A stretch of 64,000 nucleotides of DNA from Mesorhizobium liriopis (GTDB lineage: Bacteria; Pseudomonadota; Alphaproteobacteria; Rhizobiales; Rhizobiaceae). Both the position numbers and the translations under genes were made by a program. The stretch lies in NCBI RefSeq assembly GCF_024053505.1, contig NZ_JAMXQS010000002.1, forward strand, positions 372,001-436,000. Direction: 5' to 3'. Numbering within the stretch: position 1 is the stretch's first letter; every line of letters begins with the position of its first letter. Positions 26,356 to 34,662 of the stretch are shown piece after piece. The notes below the pieces were generated by a model that saw nothing but the letters and a program-made list of their open reading frames with translations, was not told where the DNA came from and searched no databases.

Positions 26356-27216
26356 TTAATATCCGTATTTCTGCATGGTCGTGTGGCAGCGGTTGAGCAC
26401 GACGCCGAAGAAGTTGGCCCGTCCCTCGAACTCACGTTCGCACTGCTCGATCTCGGCAAGCGTGGTCTGTCCGGCGGCCGCCACCAGCATCACGCAGTCG
26501 ACATGGGGCAGAAACGCCATCACATCGTCGCTGGCGAGCATGGGCGGCAGGTCGAAGATCATCACATCGGGTGCGAGGCTTTCTCTGACCGTCTCGATGG
26601 CGCGCGTGGTTTCCGCACCTTGCAGAAGCTCGGCAGGCATCGGTACGGGCGCATCGTTGGGAGCAAAGGCAAGGTTGGCGCCGAATCGCAGAAAGGTGCG
26701 CTCGACGCCTGCGCGACCTTCCAGAAAGGCGCGCATGGATGGCGCTTCACGCAGGCCCAGCGCGTTGGCGACCTGCGGTCGCCGCAGATCGAAATCCACG
26801 AGAACCGTCCGGCAGTCCTTCTGGTGTGCAAGGCTGAAGGCGAGGTTGAGCCCCACCACGGTCTTGCCGCAGCCGGCGGTCGGCGAGGTGATGGCGACCG
26901 AACGCCAGTTGTTCTCACGCAGTGTCTGCAAGAGTTTCGTGCGAACTACATCGAAGGCCGAGGACGCCGGATCCCTGCGCTCGAAGGCAAGAATGCGGCT
27001 GTTGGCGGCGACGCTCGGATCGATGTCGATGGAGTGCAGCGCATCCCAGGCGGCACCCTCGGCCGCCTGCGGACCCCCTTGGAGCAGTTCAGGCTTGAGG
27101 CTGATCAGGGGATCCCGCATCGGAATCACGGGTGAGGCGCTGCTGCTCATGCGGCCATCCTCATGCATGTCAGTCAGCGGGTAGGCGGCGGAGAATTCTT
27201 CGGAGCGCATCGACAT
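26356..27216 (-). CDS. CpsD/CapB-type tyrosine-protein kinase (ExoP C-terminal domain equivalent)
   Basis: 286 residues. A BY-kinase P-loop ATPase with Walker A ITSPTAGCGKTVVGLNLA (residues 110-126), Walker A' VLVDFDLRRPQ (138-148) and Walker B VMIFDLPPM (218-226). The C-terminal tail, normally a tyrosine cluster, is short: HTTMQKYGY with only Tyr284 and Tyr286. The first 80 residues are an acidic/serine-rich extension. It starts three bases after the Wzz gene, and the two together correspond to a single ExoP/Wzc protein split in two. It should autophosphorylate and regulate chain length and export at the inner membrane. The paucity of tyrosines may mean weak or altered phospho-control. Confidence 0.88.
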   Translation of the reverse strand: MSMRSEEFSAAYPLTDMHEDGRMSSSASPVIPMRDPLISLKPELLQGGPQAAEGAAWDALHSIDIDPSVAANSRILAFERRDPASSAFDVVRTKLLQTLRENNWRSVAITSPTAGCGKTVVGLNLAFSLAHQKDCRTVLVDFDLRRPQVANALGLREAPSMRAFLEGRAGVERTFLRFGANLAFAPNDAPVPMPAELLQGAETTRAIETVRESLAPDVMIFDLPPMLASDDVMAFLPHVDCVMLVAAAGQTTLAEIEQCEREFEGRANFFGVVLNRCHTTMQKYGY

Positions 27217-27219
27217 CTC

Positions 27220-28779
27220 TCACATCACCCGATTGGAGCCGAGGCTCACGGCGACATGCTCGATCAGTCCAGTGATCGGCTGGCGGTAGTGCTGGACGAC
27301 AAGAAGAAACAGCGGCAGCGCACAGGCCATCGTGAGGGTGCCGAAGGCGAGCCTGGCCTGCTGCGTGCGCTTCTCGCCTTCGATCCAGATATAGGGAATG
27401 GTCGCGAGCGGCTGGATTTCGAGCATCTGCGCGAGCTCGGTCGGGCGGCGGATCGATTTGTCCAGGAGCTCGAGCAAAACGACGAGGCCCAGCCCCATCA
27501 CGATGCCCATCCCCAAGCCCATGGCCACGATCTTGCTCTTCTTGGGGCTTTCCGGCTTGGCCGGCGGCTGGGCTTGCTCGATCACCGAGATGCGCCCGCC
27601 CTTGGAGCGCATTTCGATCTGTTCACCGGTGGATGCCTCGGCGAGCTTGGCCACCGCCGTGTTGTACTGGGCCTGCACATTGTCCCGGCTGCGTTCGAGC
27701 GCATTGAGCGTGGTCTGGTTGGTGGGCGTGGCCGCGATGGTCTTGCCGAGCGTCGAAAGATCGTCCTCGATGCTGCTCCGCTCGCGGCCGATCTGGGAAA
27801 GTCGCTCGTCGATCTCGGAGAGCTGGATATCGAGGCTGGAAGGCTCGGTCTTGCGACTGGTCGTATTGGCCGTCTGGTTGTCCTGCACGCGCCTTTGCAC
27901 CGCGGCGATGCGGCCCTTGAGAGTCACGATGTTCGGGCTTGCCTCCGAATAGATCGAAAGTTGGTCGGACAGCGCGCGATTGAGGTCCTGCAGCATCTGC
28001 TGGTCGGGTGTCAGCGGGCCCGCACCGCCGATTTGGCCGGTGTTCTCGAAGAGCCGCACGAGATTGTCGCGCCGCAGGCGAAGGCCAGCTTCCTCGCGGT
28101 CGAGCAGTGCAAGTTTTTCCTGGCCGTTCGACTGGCGGGTGCGACGGAAGTCGATGCTGTCGGGCAGTGCGTCCTTGTTGGCGTTCTTGAATCGCAGGAT
28201 CTGGGATTCGAGTCCGGTCAACTCGTTGCCCAGCCGCGACACCTCACCGTTGAAAAAGGCCTGCGTGTCGCCGGCGCGGCCCGTGCGCACTCGCATGTTG
28301 CGGTCGAGCACGATATCGGCAAGCTCGTTGGCGACGCGTGCCGCGAGTACCGGATCGCGCGCATCGAAGGACACGTTGAAGACATTCGCGCTCTGCTCGC
28401 CGGGTGTCACGGTAAGCGGCACCTGTTCGAAAAGGATGCGTGCGCGCATGTTGTCGACAAGCGTGTCGTCCGAAAGCTGCGCACGTCGCTCACCGAAGAT
28501 GTTCAGCCGGTCGGCGAGGTCGAGCATGATCTCGCTCGTCGTGATTTCCTGCTCGATGATCTGAATCTGCTCAAGCGCGCTCGTGGGAACCGTGGATTTG
28601 GCAAGGTCGGAGGGAATCTGTGGTGCTTCCGCCAGAAGCTTGGTGCTGGCGCGATAAACCGGGGGCAGAAGAAGGGCGGTTGCGATCCCGAGGGTCGCGC
28701 CGAGCGCAACGATGCCCAGAAAAAGCGGGAGCCGCTTCAGAAAGACCGAAAACAGATGGCGAATATCGAAATCACCCAT
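27220..28779 (-). CDS. Wzz/GumC-type polysaccharide co-polymerase
   Basis: 519 residues from the ATG at 28779; a TTG at 28791 is in frame, and AGGGAG lies upstream of both. One transmembrane helix lies near residues 20-45 (LFLGIVALGATLGIATALLL), followed by PPVYRASTKLL, the Wzz hallmark. A long periplasmic coiled coil (about residues 110-390) follows, then a second helix near 415-440 (IVAMGLGMGIVMGLGLVVLLELL) and the GNVR-type stretch RRPTELAQMLEIQPLATIPYI. A third hydrophobic segment sits near the C-terminus (ALPLFLLVV). It sets polymer length together with the downstream kinase. It is the membrane half of a split ExoP/Wzc. Confidence 0.9.
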   Translation of the reverse strand: MGDFDIRHLFSVFLKRLPLFLGIVALGATLGIATALLLPPVYRASTKLLAEAPQIPSDLAKSTVPTSALEQIQIIEQEITTSEIMLDLADRLNIFGERRAQLSDDTLVDNMRARILFEQVPLTVTPGEQSANVFNVSFDARDPVLAARVANELADIVLDRNMRVRTGRAGDTQAFFNGEVSRLGNELTGLESQILRFKNANKDALPDSIDFRRTRQSNGQEKLALLDREEAGLRLRRDNLVRLFENTGQIGGAGPLTPDQQMLQDLNRALSDQLSIYSEASPNIVTLKGRIAAVQRRVQDNQTANTTSRKTEPSSLDIQLSEIDERLSQIGRERSSIEDDLSTLGKTIAATPTNQTTLNALERSRDNVQAQYNTAVAKLAEASTGEQIEMRSKGGRISVIEQAQPPAKPESPKKSKIVAMGLGMGIVMGLGLVVLLELLDKSIRRPTELAQMLEIQPLATIPYIWIEGEKRTQQARLAFGTLTMACALPLFLLVVQHYRQPITGLIEHVAVSLGSNRVM

Positions 28780-28955
28780 CGCGAAGCGCAAGCTCCCTTG
28801 CCGGATTGGTTCCCGATCTTCGGCCGGCTAGGGCTTGAAAGCCTAGACAGACCTTAGGAGGGCTTGGGTAGGGAGGCCCATCCCGACCTCCTCGCTCCGA
28901 TGACCGAGCCTATGCACCTTAAGGATTAGACCGGCGCCGGGCTCGACATTTCGGC

Positions 28956-30617
28956 CTATAAGGCGCCCATGGCCGCTGCGGCCATGGCGCCCGCATCGGC
29001 CGGCTGTAGAATCTGCTCGGCGCTGGACGCCGTCGCGCGGAGGTAGAGATCGGCAGCCCAATAGGCGAGTTGCATGATGGTCAGAGTGGGATTCGCGCTG
29101 CCTGCCGTTGGAAACACTGCCGCACTCACCACGGCAAGGTTGGGCACGGCGTGGCAGAACAGGTCCGGCCGTGTGACCGAGGAGGCGGGATTCGTTCCCA
29201 TTCGCGCCGAGCCGGAAGGGTGCGCACAGGCTTCCGCGCTGGCGGTGATGAGCGCTTGCGGATCGCGCGCCGCGGAGGAAAGCCGAAGCGGGCAGCGAGC
29301 TTCCAAGCCGGACTTCTTCCAGTAATCGGTCAGGCAGGCGACGGCCGTGCGGAAAGTTCGCTCGTCGGCAGCAGTCGGCTTCCACTCGAGGCGAGCATTG
29401 CAGGTGCCGAGCCTGTCACGCGTTTCACCGAGCGAGATGCGGTTCGCGTGATGCGGCAGTTGCTCGACGCACAGGAAGATGCGCTGCGTGACATCGGGGG
29501 GGACGTAAAGACGCTTTCTGGCGAAGCGCCAGTAGGCCGAGCGGACGACTGTTCCTGCATGCGCCGCGATGTGTCCGAGCCCTGCAACGTCGAGCCGCCT
29601 TTCCTGCAATCCGTGTGCAGCGGCTCGAAGATTGCCTAGCACGCTGGTCGACAGATCCATCGATACATAGGCAAAAGCCCCCGACACGTCATGCTTGACC
29701 TGGGCGCCCGCCGACAGGTCGAGATGGATGTCGCGCCGCGTCCCCTTCATGAACAGATAGCCGAAGAGCTGTCCCGTCAGCTTGGGATCGGTGCGGTCGA
29801 CCGTAGCAATTTCGGCCTTGAGATGGTCCTGGAAGAAGCGACCCAACACGCGGCAGCGCTCGAACGCGCGCTGTTCAGATACCTTGTCAAGAAGCAGCAA
29901 AAGGCGTGTGCTTTCGATCGTGCCGGCCGCGAGCACGAAGCGGTCAGCATGGATGGTGATCTCGCGTCCGTTCAGGCTGCGCGCCGTCAGCGCTTCGAGC
30001 CGGCCGCTGAGCCTGTCGAGTCGGAAGTCGTACACCGTGGCGTCGAGCCAGACTTCGAGATTGGCATTGCGGGCGCATTCTCGCCGAAGCTGGGCGCCCA
30101 GATTGCACTTGCGGAAACTCGGACACTTGGCCCATCGCGGATAGAAGGTTTCAGCGTCCGCCGGAAAGCGGCCTTCTTCCAGCCCGCCGCTCTCATCCCC
30201 CATTGTGTCGAACGACCCATCGGCCAGACCGAAAAGTGTCTCGATCTCTTGCTGGTAAGGCGTGAACCGCGTCATCGAGACAGGCCACCCCGATTGGCCC
30301 AGATTGCGGCGCGGGCCGGTTTCATAATCGGTTATGGGAATCATCCGTCCACCCCAGCGGAAGGAGGTGCCGCCGAGACCGCGGTGCCGACCGCTCAGTG
30401 AACGGCTGTAATATCCGTTCGGGTCCTCGATCTCGTTGAGCGACTGCCATTCCTCGCCGTGATCCGCGTCACCGCTTTCGAGAAGAACGACGCGCCGGCC
30501 GGCCGCCGCGATGCGGCGCGCCATGAGCAGGCCCGCAATGCCCGCACCGACTATGCAGATCGGTGCAACGACCCGCTCAGCTTCCGCGCCGATTTCGGAG
30601 AGACGAAACAGAGACAT
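28956..30617 (-). CDS. FAD-dependent GMC-family oxidoreductase
   Basis: 553 residues. The N-terminal ICIVGAGIAGLLMARRI is the FAD-binding Rossmann motif, LGGTSFRWGGRM resembles the GMC signature near the flavin, and the C-terminal domain has HPSGSARMG and NPTLTIMQLAYWAADL, including the conserved His and Asn. There is no Tat or Sec signal, so it should act in the cytoplasm. GMC enzymes oxidise alcohols and sugars; the gene's setting between a glycosyltransferase and a Wzz/kinase pair suggests oxidation of a sugar or sugar-lipid in polysaccharide assembly, but substrate and electron acceptor are unknown. It is divergent from the GT2 gene at 30833 and 177 bases upstream of wzz on the same strand. 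Confidence 0.82.
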   Translation of the reverse strand: MSLFRLSEIGAEAERVVAPICIVGAGIAGLLMARRIAAAGRRVVLLESGDADHGEEWQSLNEIEDPNGYYSRSLSGRHRGLGGTSFRWGGRMIPITDYETGPRRNLGQSGWPVSMTRFTPYQQEIETLFGLADGSFDTMGDESGGLEEGRFPADAETFYPRWAKCPSFRKCNLGAQLRRECARNANLEVWLDATVYDFRLDRLSGRLEALTARSLNGREITIHADRFVLAAGTIESTRLLLLLDKVSEQRAFERCRVLGRFFQDHLKAEIATVDRTDPKLTGQLFGYLFMKGTRRDIHLDLSAGAQVKHDVSGAFAYVSMDLSTSVLGNLRAAAHGLQERRLDVAGLGHIAAHAGTVVRSAYWRFARKRLYVPPDVTQRIFLCVEQLPHHANRISLGETRDRLGTCNARLEWKPTAADERTFRTAVACLTDYWKKSGLEARCPLRLSSAARDPQALITASAEACAHPSGSARMGTNPASSVTRPDLFCHAVPNLAVVSAAVFPTAGSANPTLTIMQLAYWAADLYLRATASSAEQILQPADAGAMAAAAMGAL

Positions 30618-30832
30618 GCGGCTCGAACCTTCTGACCCAAGCGATGTGATTTCATTCTCAAATGATAATGAAATGGAGGCAGGGGTATGAAGTCATGGCC
30701 AATCCTCCTTTTGACCAATATTGCCTCTCGCCAATAATCGTGGTCTCTCGTGACGGCATGCACCACGCGGATTAAGTAGTTGTCCGCTTGAGCCGTGCTT
30801 TGTGCTTCCGCCAGACAGACGAGGTTCGAGCC

Positions 30833-31756
30833 ATGCAAGCCGTTCCGCAGCTGAGCGTGATCATTCCACACCTCAACGAGCCAGGTGAACTGCGGCGCTG
30901 TCTCGCGGCGCTAGCAAACCAGGAGGTGGAAAAAGGAAGCGTCGAGGTGATCGTGGTGGATAACGGCTCGCGCGAGCCGCCGCGCACGGTTTGCGACGGA
31001 TTTGCCGATGTGCGGCTCGAGATCGAGACCGTTCCCGGTCCGGGCCCCGCACGCAATCGCGGCGCAAGCGTTGCGCGCGCGCCGCTTCTTGCCTTCATCG
31101 ACGCGGACTGCTTGGCCGATCCTCGCTGGGTTTCGGCTATCCTCGACTTCATGAACAGGCATCCGGAGATCGATTTTCTGGGGGGCGAGATCGGTATCGA
31201 GCCGCAGGACCCCGATCGGTTGAGCGCAGTCGAGGCCTACGAAAGCGTCTTCAGCTACCAGGTGCGGCGTTATACCGAAAAGCTCGGCTTTGCGGCCACA
31301 GGAAACATGGCGGTGCGCGCCGACGTGTTCCGGCGTGTCGGTCCCTTCGGCGGCATCGCCACCATGGAGGACACGGAATGGGGGCAGCGCGCGACCGCGA
31401 TGGGCTTCAAGGTGGCGTTCCTGCCTGAAGCGCGCGTGACGACGCCGTCCTGCAAGTCCTTTGCCGAGCTGGCGCGCCGCTGGGACCGTCATGTGGCGCA
31501 TGAGTTCCGCCATGTCGGCATGAAGCCGGGCCGCCGGGCGGTCTGGGCGGCAAAGGCTGCCGCGGCCGTTGTCTCACCGCTCGCATCCGTGCCGCGTATT
31601 CTGCGATCCGACCGTCTTCAAGGCTTGGCGCCACGCTGGCGAGCCTTCGTTTGCCTGGCGAGGGTGCGCTTTTACCGGGCCCAACTGATGGCGCGCCTGC
31701 TTTGGCGCAACGACGCGGGTGCAATGGTCGGTCTTTGGAACCGCGAAGCGTCCTGA
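30833..31756 (+). CDS. Glycosyltransferase family 2
   Basis: 307 residues from ATG 30833; a TTG at 30788 is in frame but unlikely. GT-A motifs: LSVIIPHLNEPGELRRCLAAL, VEVIVVDNGSREPP, GPGPARNRGASVARA and LLAFIDADCLADPRW (the DxD metal site). Later MAVRADVFRRVGPFGG and MEDTEWGQRATAMGF carry the ED acidic pair. The last 90 residues are basic/hydrophobic and may sit on the membrane. It resembles the ExoA/ExoM style of succinoglycan glucosyltransferases but belongs to the second polysaccharide block. It is divergent from the GMC gene and followed, after 492 bases, by an initiating transferase. Confidence 0.86.
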   Translation: MQAVPQLSVIIPHLNEPGELRRCLAALANQEVEKGSVEVIVVDNGSREPPRTVCDGFADVRLEIETVPGPGPARNRGASVARAPLLAFIDADCLADPRWVSAILDFMNRHPEIDFLGGEIGIEPQDPDRLSAVEAYESVFSYQVRRYTEKLGFAATGNMAVRADVFRRVGPFGGIATMEDTEWGQRATAMGFKVAFLPEARVTTPSCKSFAELARRWDRHVAHEFRHVGMKPGRRAVWAAKAAAAVVSPLASVPRILRSDRLQGLAPRWRAFVCLARVRFYRAQLMARLLWRNDAGAMVGLWNREAS

Positions 31757-32248
31757 TCCGATTTCAACTTCATTGCGCGGGTTTCGCCTGCGGACATGGC
31801 CAAGGGGGTTCCGGCGCATCCTGAAATATGCCTGCCCATGGCGCACTCGATCCCAGGCTTGCCGTCAGGATGCGCAAGCCTCGCCAATTGGATCGATTTC
31901 CTTTCTCAAACCAATGCCACGATCGGATGTTGCGGGGTGCCCATCTTCCTCCATACGGCTGAGCGAATTGCGCCGTGTGAAGAATGGAAAAGCAGAAAAA
32001 TTCTGCCCGATCCGGGATATATTGCGGAAGGAATCGATCGAGAGCGTGGTTGAACCATCCGATCTAGAGCAATGTTGCTAGGTCTAGACGATTGATAGCC
32101 TCGGGACGGGGCGATTAAGATTCGTTAAATCTTGCGGGTAGCCGAATCGACTGCTGCCTTGAAGGATTTCGAGGGGTTGTCGCGCCGCGCACAGAGCGCG
32201 CGGCCATGGCAGCAGCGCCCAACATAGTCTTCATATCTGGAGGCCTCC
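31757..32248. other. Intergenic region upstream of the initiating transferase
   Basis: 492 bases without a convincing gene. Overlapping open frames (for example 31796-32053) lack ribosome sites. A small inverted repeat AGCAATGTTGCT lies at 32068-32079, flanked by two TCTAGA hexamers at 32063 and 32083; it could be an operator for the gene at 32249. GGAGG at 32237-32243 is the ribosome site of that gene. Confidence 0.4.
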
Positions 32249-32932
32249 ATGACGGAGTCCGTTGCCAGGCTGCATGAGCGCGGCCTGATGCTCGATAGCG
32301 CTTGGATTCTTCCCGGCTCGCGTCCCTTGAAGCTTTATCCGAAGGTGAAACGCTGCATCGATGTGGGGGCGACGCTTCTGGCAGCCCCGTTTCTCCTTTG
32401 CCTTATCCTTGTTCTCGCCATTCTGATCCGCCTCGACGGGGGGCCGGCCTTCTTCGCGCAGCCGCGTATCGGCATGAACGGGCGGCCGTTCCGTCTATGG
32501 AAGCTACGCTCCATGCAGGTCGACGCGGAAGCCTGCCTTCGGCATTATCTGGAAACCAACGTGGAGGCACGGCTCGAATGGGAGCGCAACCAGAAACTCC
32601 GCGAGGATCCACGCATCACGCCGCTCGGCCGGTTGATCCGCAAGTACTCGCTCGACGAACTGCCACAGTTTCTCAACGTGTTGCGCGGCGAAATGAGCCT
32701 CGTCGGGCCTCGTCCCATGCTCTTGGATCAGCGCAGGCACTATCCCGGCACGGCCTATTTCGCGCTGAGGCCCGGGCTCACGGGGTCCTGGCAGGTCAGC
32801 GACCGCAACGACTGCTCGTTTGCCGAACGGGCACGCCACGACAATCGCTATGCCGCCGCCATGTCTTTCGCGACAGACCTTCGCATCCTTGTGATGACGC
32901 CCCTGGTAGTGGTCCGCGGCACGGGGATTTGA
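32249..32932 (+). CDS. ExoY-like undecaprenyl-phosphate sugar-phosphate transferase
   Basis: 227 residues of the bacterial sugar transferase (WcaJ/ExoY) family. It has one hydrophobic hairpin near residues 35-60 (CIDVGATLLAAPFLLCLILV), then GGPAFFAQPRIGMNGRPFRLWKLRSM, LIRKYSLDELPQFLNVLRGEMSLVGPRP and LRPGLTGSWQVSDRN, the last three being the family signature. It transfers the first sugar phosphate from a UDP-sugar to undecaprenyl phosphate at the inner membrane. It is a paralog of exoY at 55172-55846 and would start a different polymer, probably that of the 20-33 kb block. The strong terminator at 32977 ends it. Confidence 0.92.
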   Translation: MTESVARLHERGLMLDSAWILPGSRPLKLYPKVKRCIDVGATLLAAPFLLCLILVLAILIRLDGGPAFFAQPRIGMNGRPFRLWKLRSMQVDAEACLRHYLETNVEARLEWERNQKLREDPRITPLGRLIRKYSLDELPQFLNVLRGEMSLVGPRPMLLDQRRHYPGTAYFALRPGLTGSWQVSDRNDCSFAERARHDNRYAAAMSFATDLRILVMTPLVVVRGTGI

Positions 32933-32976
32933 TTGGAGAACATCAGGGCTTTGCCTTGGGAGAGTAGCGGCCAAAG

Positions 32977-33014
32977 AAAAAGCGGGCATATCAGCTGCGA
33001 TATGCCCGCTTTTT
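32977..33014. terminator. Bidirectional intrinsic terminator
   Basis: A 15-bp perfect inverted repeat (32977-32991 and 33000-33014, AAAAAGCGGGCATAT/ATATGCCCGCTTTTT) with eight-base loop, A-run on the left and T-run on the right. It sits between the convergent initiating transferase and LuxR-type gene. Confidence 0.92.
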
Positions 33015-33063
33015 TCAATCTCTTTCCTGGGGACCTGCAGGAGAGCCGCTGTCACCCCACCCT

Positions 33064-33840
33064 TTAGTTCATAGGAAAGAGATCATTGATCTTGAAAGCC
33101 ACTTCCGTGCGGTTCGTCGCCTTCAGCTTTTTCATGATGTTGCGGATGTGAACCTTGACGGTGCTTTCCCGCAGATTCAACTCATAGGCGATGATCTTGT
33201 TCGCCTTGCCGCGCCGAAGCGCTTCCACCACCTCCGTCTGGCGCAGGGTGAACATGCCCGAAAGCGGACGTGCCGTTTCGTTGCCGTTTGGGATCAGCTT
33301 GCGCATGGCAAAAACGCTGGATGCCGGCACGAAGGTCCCACCTGCCATGGCGAGCCCGATCGCTTCGATGCAGACCTCCACGCCCACCGAGCTCGGAATA
33401 TAGCCCCGTGCGCCGCAATCGAGTGCGCTCAGGATCTGGGCGAGGTCGTCCGAGTCGGCGAGCAGGATCACCGGCACCGGTGCGAACTCGCTTGAAAGTT
33501 TGCGGATCTCGCTTTCGGTTGCTGCATCGGAAACCTTGCGGCCGCCGATATTGAGCAGGATGGCCGAAAGCGGCGGGTTGAAGTCCTTCTCCAGCTTCCA
33601 CTCCTCCATGGAGCTGAAATGGAGGATCTTCATCTTGAAGCCGCGCGATACCATGCTTTGTGCGAGACATTCACGGTCGAGGGCGCGCGGGTCGATGATG
33701 ACCAGCGAGCGGTCGAGTCTGACCGCCATGTCCCGTCCCCCACTCTCCTTGGATGCCATATCCGAAGAGAAGAGATGAATGGGAGCTGCGTGCCGCGCTG
33801 CAGCCATGCTGCTCCCGTTCGATGCTACGATCTGTTCCAT
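33064..33840 (-). CDS. LuxR-family response regulator with degenerate receiver
   Basis: 258 residues; GGGGG five bases before the ATG supports this start. After a 42-residue extension, a receiver-like domain runs 45-165 and a LuxR helix-turn-helix 195-255 (LRQTEVVEALRRGKANKIIA, STVKVHIRNIMKKLKATNRT). In the receiver the phospho-acceptor Asp is replaced by Asn97 (AILLNIGG). The usual conserved Lys is also absent (RGYIPSSVG). It therefore cannot be phosphorylated in the normal way and may respond to another signal or act constitutively. The gene faces away from the giant surface protein, so it is a good candidate regulator of that locus; such regulators often control exopolysaccharide or biofilm genes. 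No cognate kinase is nearby. Confidence 0.85.
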   Translation of the reverse strand: MEQIVASNGSSMAAARHAAPIHLFSSDMASKESGGRDMAVRLDRSLVIIDPRALDRECLAQSMVSRGFKMKILHFSSMEEWKLEKDFNPPLSAILLNIGGRKVSDAATESEIRKLSSEFAPVPVILLADSDDLAQILSALDCGARGYIPSSVGVEVCIEAIGLAMAGGTFVPASSVFAMRKLIPNGNETARPLSGMFTLRQTEVVEALRRGKANKIIAYELNLRESTVKVHIRNIMKKLKATNRTEVAFKINDLFPMN

Positions 33841-34662
33841 GTAACCCCCAATTCCAAAAGGCGGTTCGTCCGCCCGAAAGTTGAAAGATTATGGGAAACC
33901 GAGAAGCGATGTCGCATGCCGGAGTCATCCTCCAGCCTACGAACGAATGTGCCCCCACCTTCCCCCGATGAGCACTCCCTGCACCGTCCTGTTTACCTGT
34001 TTTTAACCCACCGTCTATTGATCTAGGTTAATAATTGATTGATTTATTCTTGTGTCGAAAAGACGACGACTCTCAATCAAGTGGTTAATTCAGTTTTGAT
34101 GAACCCAAGCGCGCCTTGGTTTAGTATCAATTTGACGTATTCGACTATTTGGATGGATGCGGGCTTGTGGTTTCCTTCGCGCAAACTCGCAGGTGAGGGC
34201 GGAAGTAAGTAATCGTCTAATCATGTGGTCGTATCGAATGCGGTGCGCCCTCGCCTGAAGGATGAGGCCATGATTGCAGCATAACGAAAGGAGAACTGTG
34301 AAGCGGCTCACGCTCAAGTCGGTTCCACCACTCGCCTAAGCTGCCCGACCCCAAGCGGGCTGACCGAACATCTCGGCGCAGTGCCGGGAGATTTCATTTC
34401 TTCGAGCGGATCAACACCTTCCGGTCGGCCAATATTGGACCGTCCTATTCGGAAGATGGTTCGATGCGGGTGGGAAGACCCTCGAACGAGGAGCATGAGC
34501 CGGATGTCGATCTTGGTGAGCAGGCGAGCATCCCTTTTCCACCGATCTCACCCATAAAGCTTATCGCGCCACCTCCAATGACGAGCTTCAGCTCTTGCCG
34601 CGATCGCACATCATGTGGGGCTGCAGGGTTTCGGTTCAGCGACCTCTTTGGGGAATGAAGTC
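33841..34662. other. Long divergent regulatory region
   Basis: 822 bases between the LuxR-type gene and the giant surface protein gene. The segment about 33990-34140 is AT-rich (TTAATAATTGATTGATTTA at 34029-34047) and likely includes promoters. Small open frames on either strand lack ribosome sites. GGGGA nine bases before ATG 34663 is the ribosome site of the surface protein. Confidence 0.45.

Noticed and set aside
25474-28857. Two plus-strand frames of 553 and 564 codons opposite wecB, kinase and wzz
   Set aside because: They run antisense to clear families, with no motifs of their own.
31796-32053. 85-codon plus-strand frame before the initiating transferase
   Set aside because: No ribosome site and the sequence has no domain-like pattern; overlapping frames are equally open.
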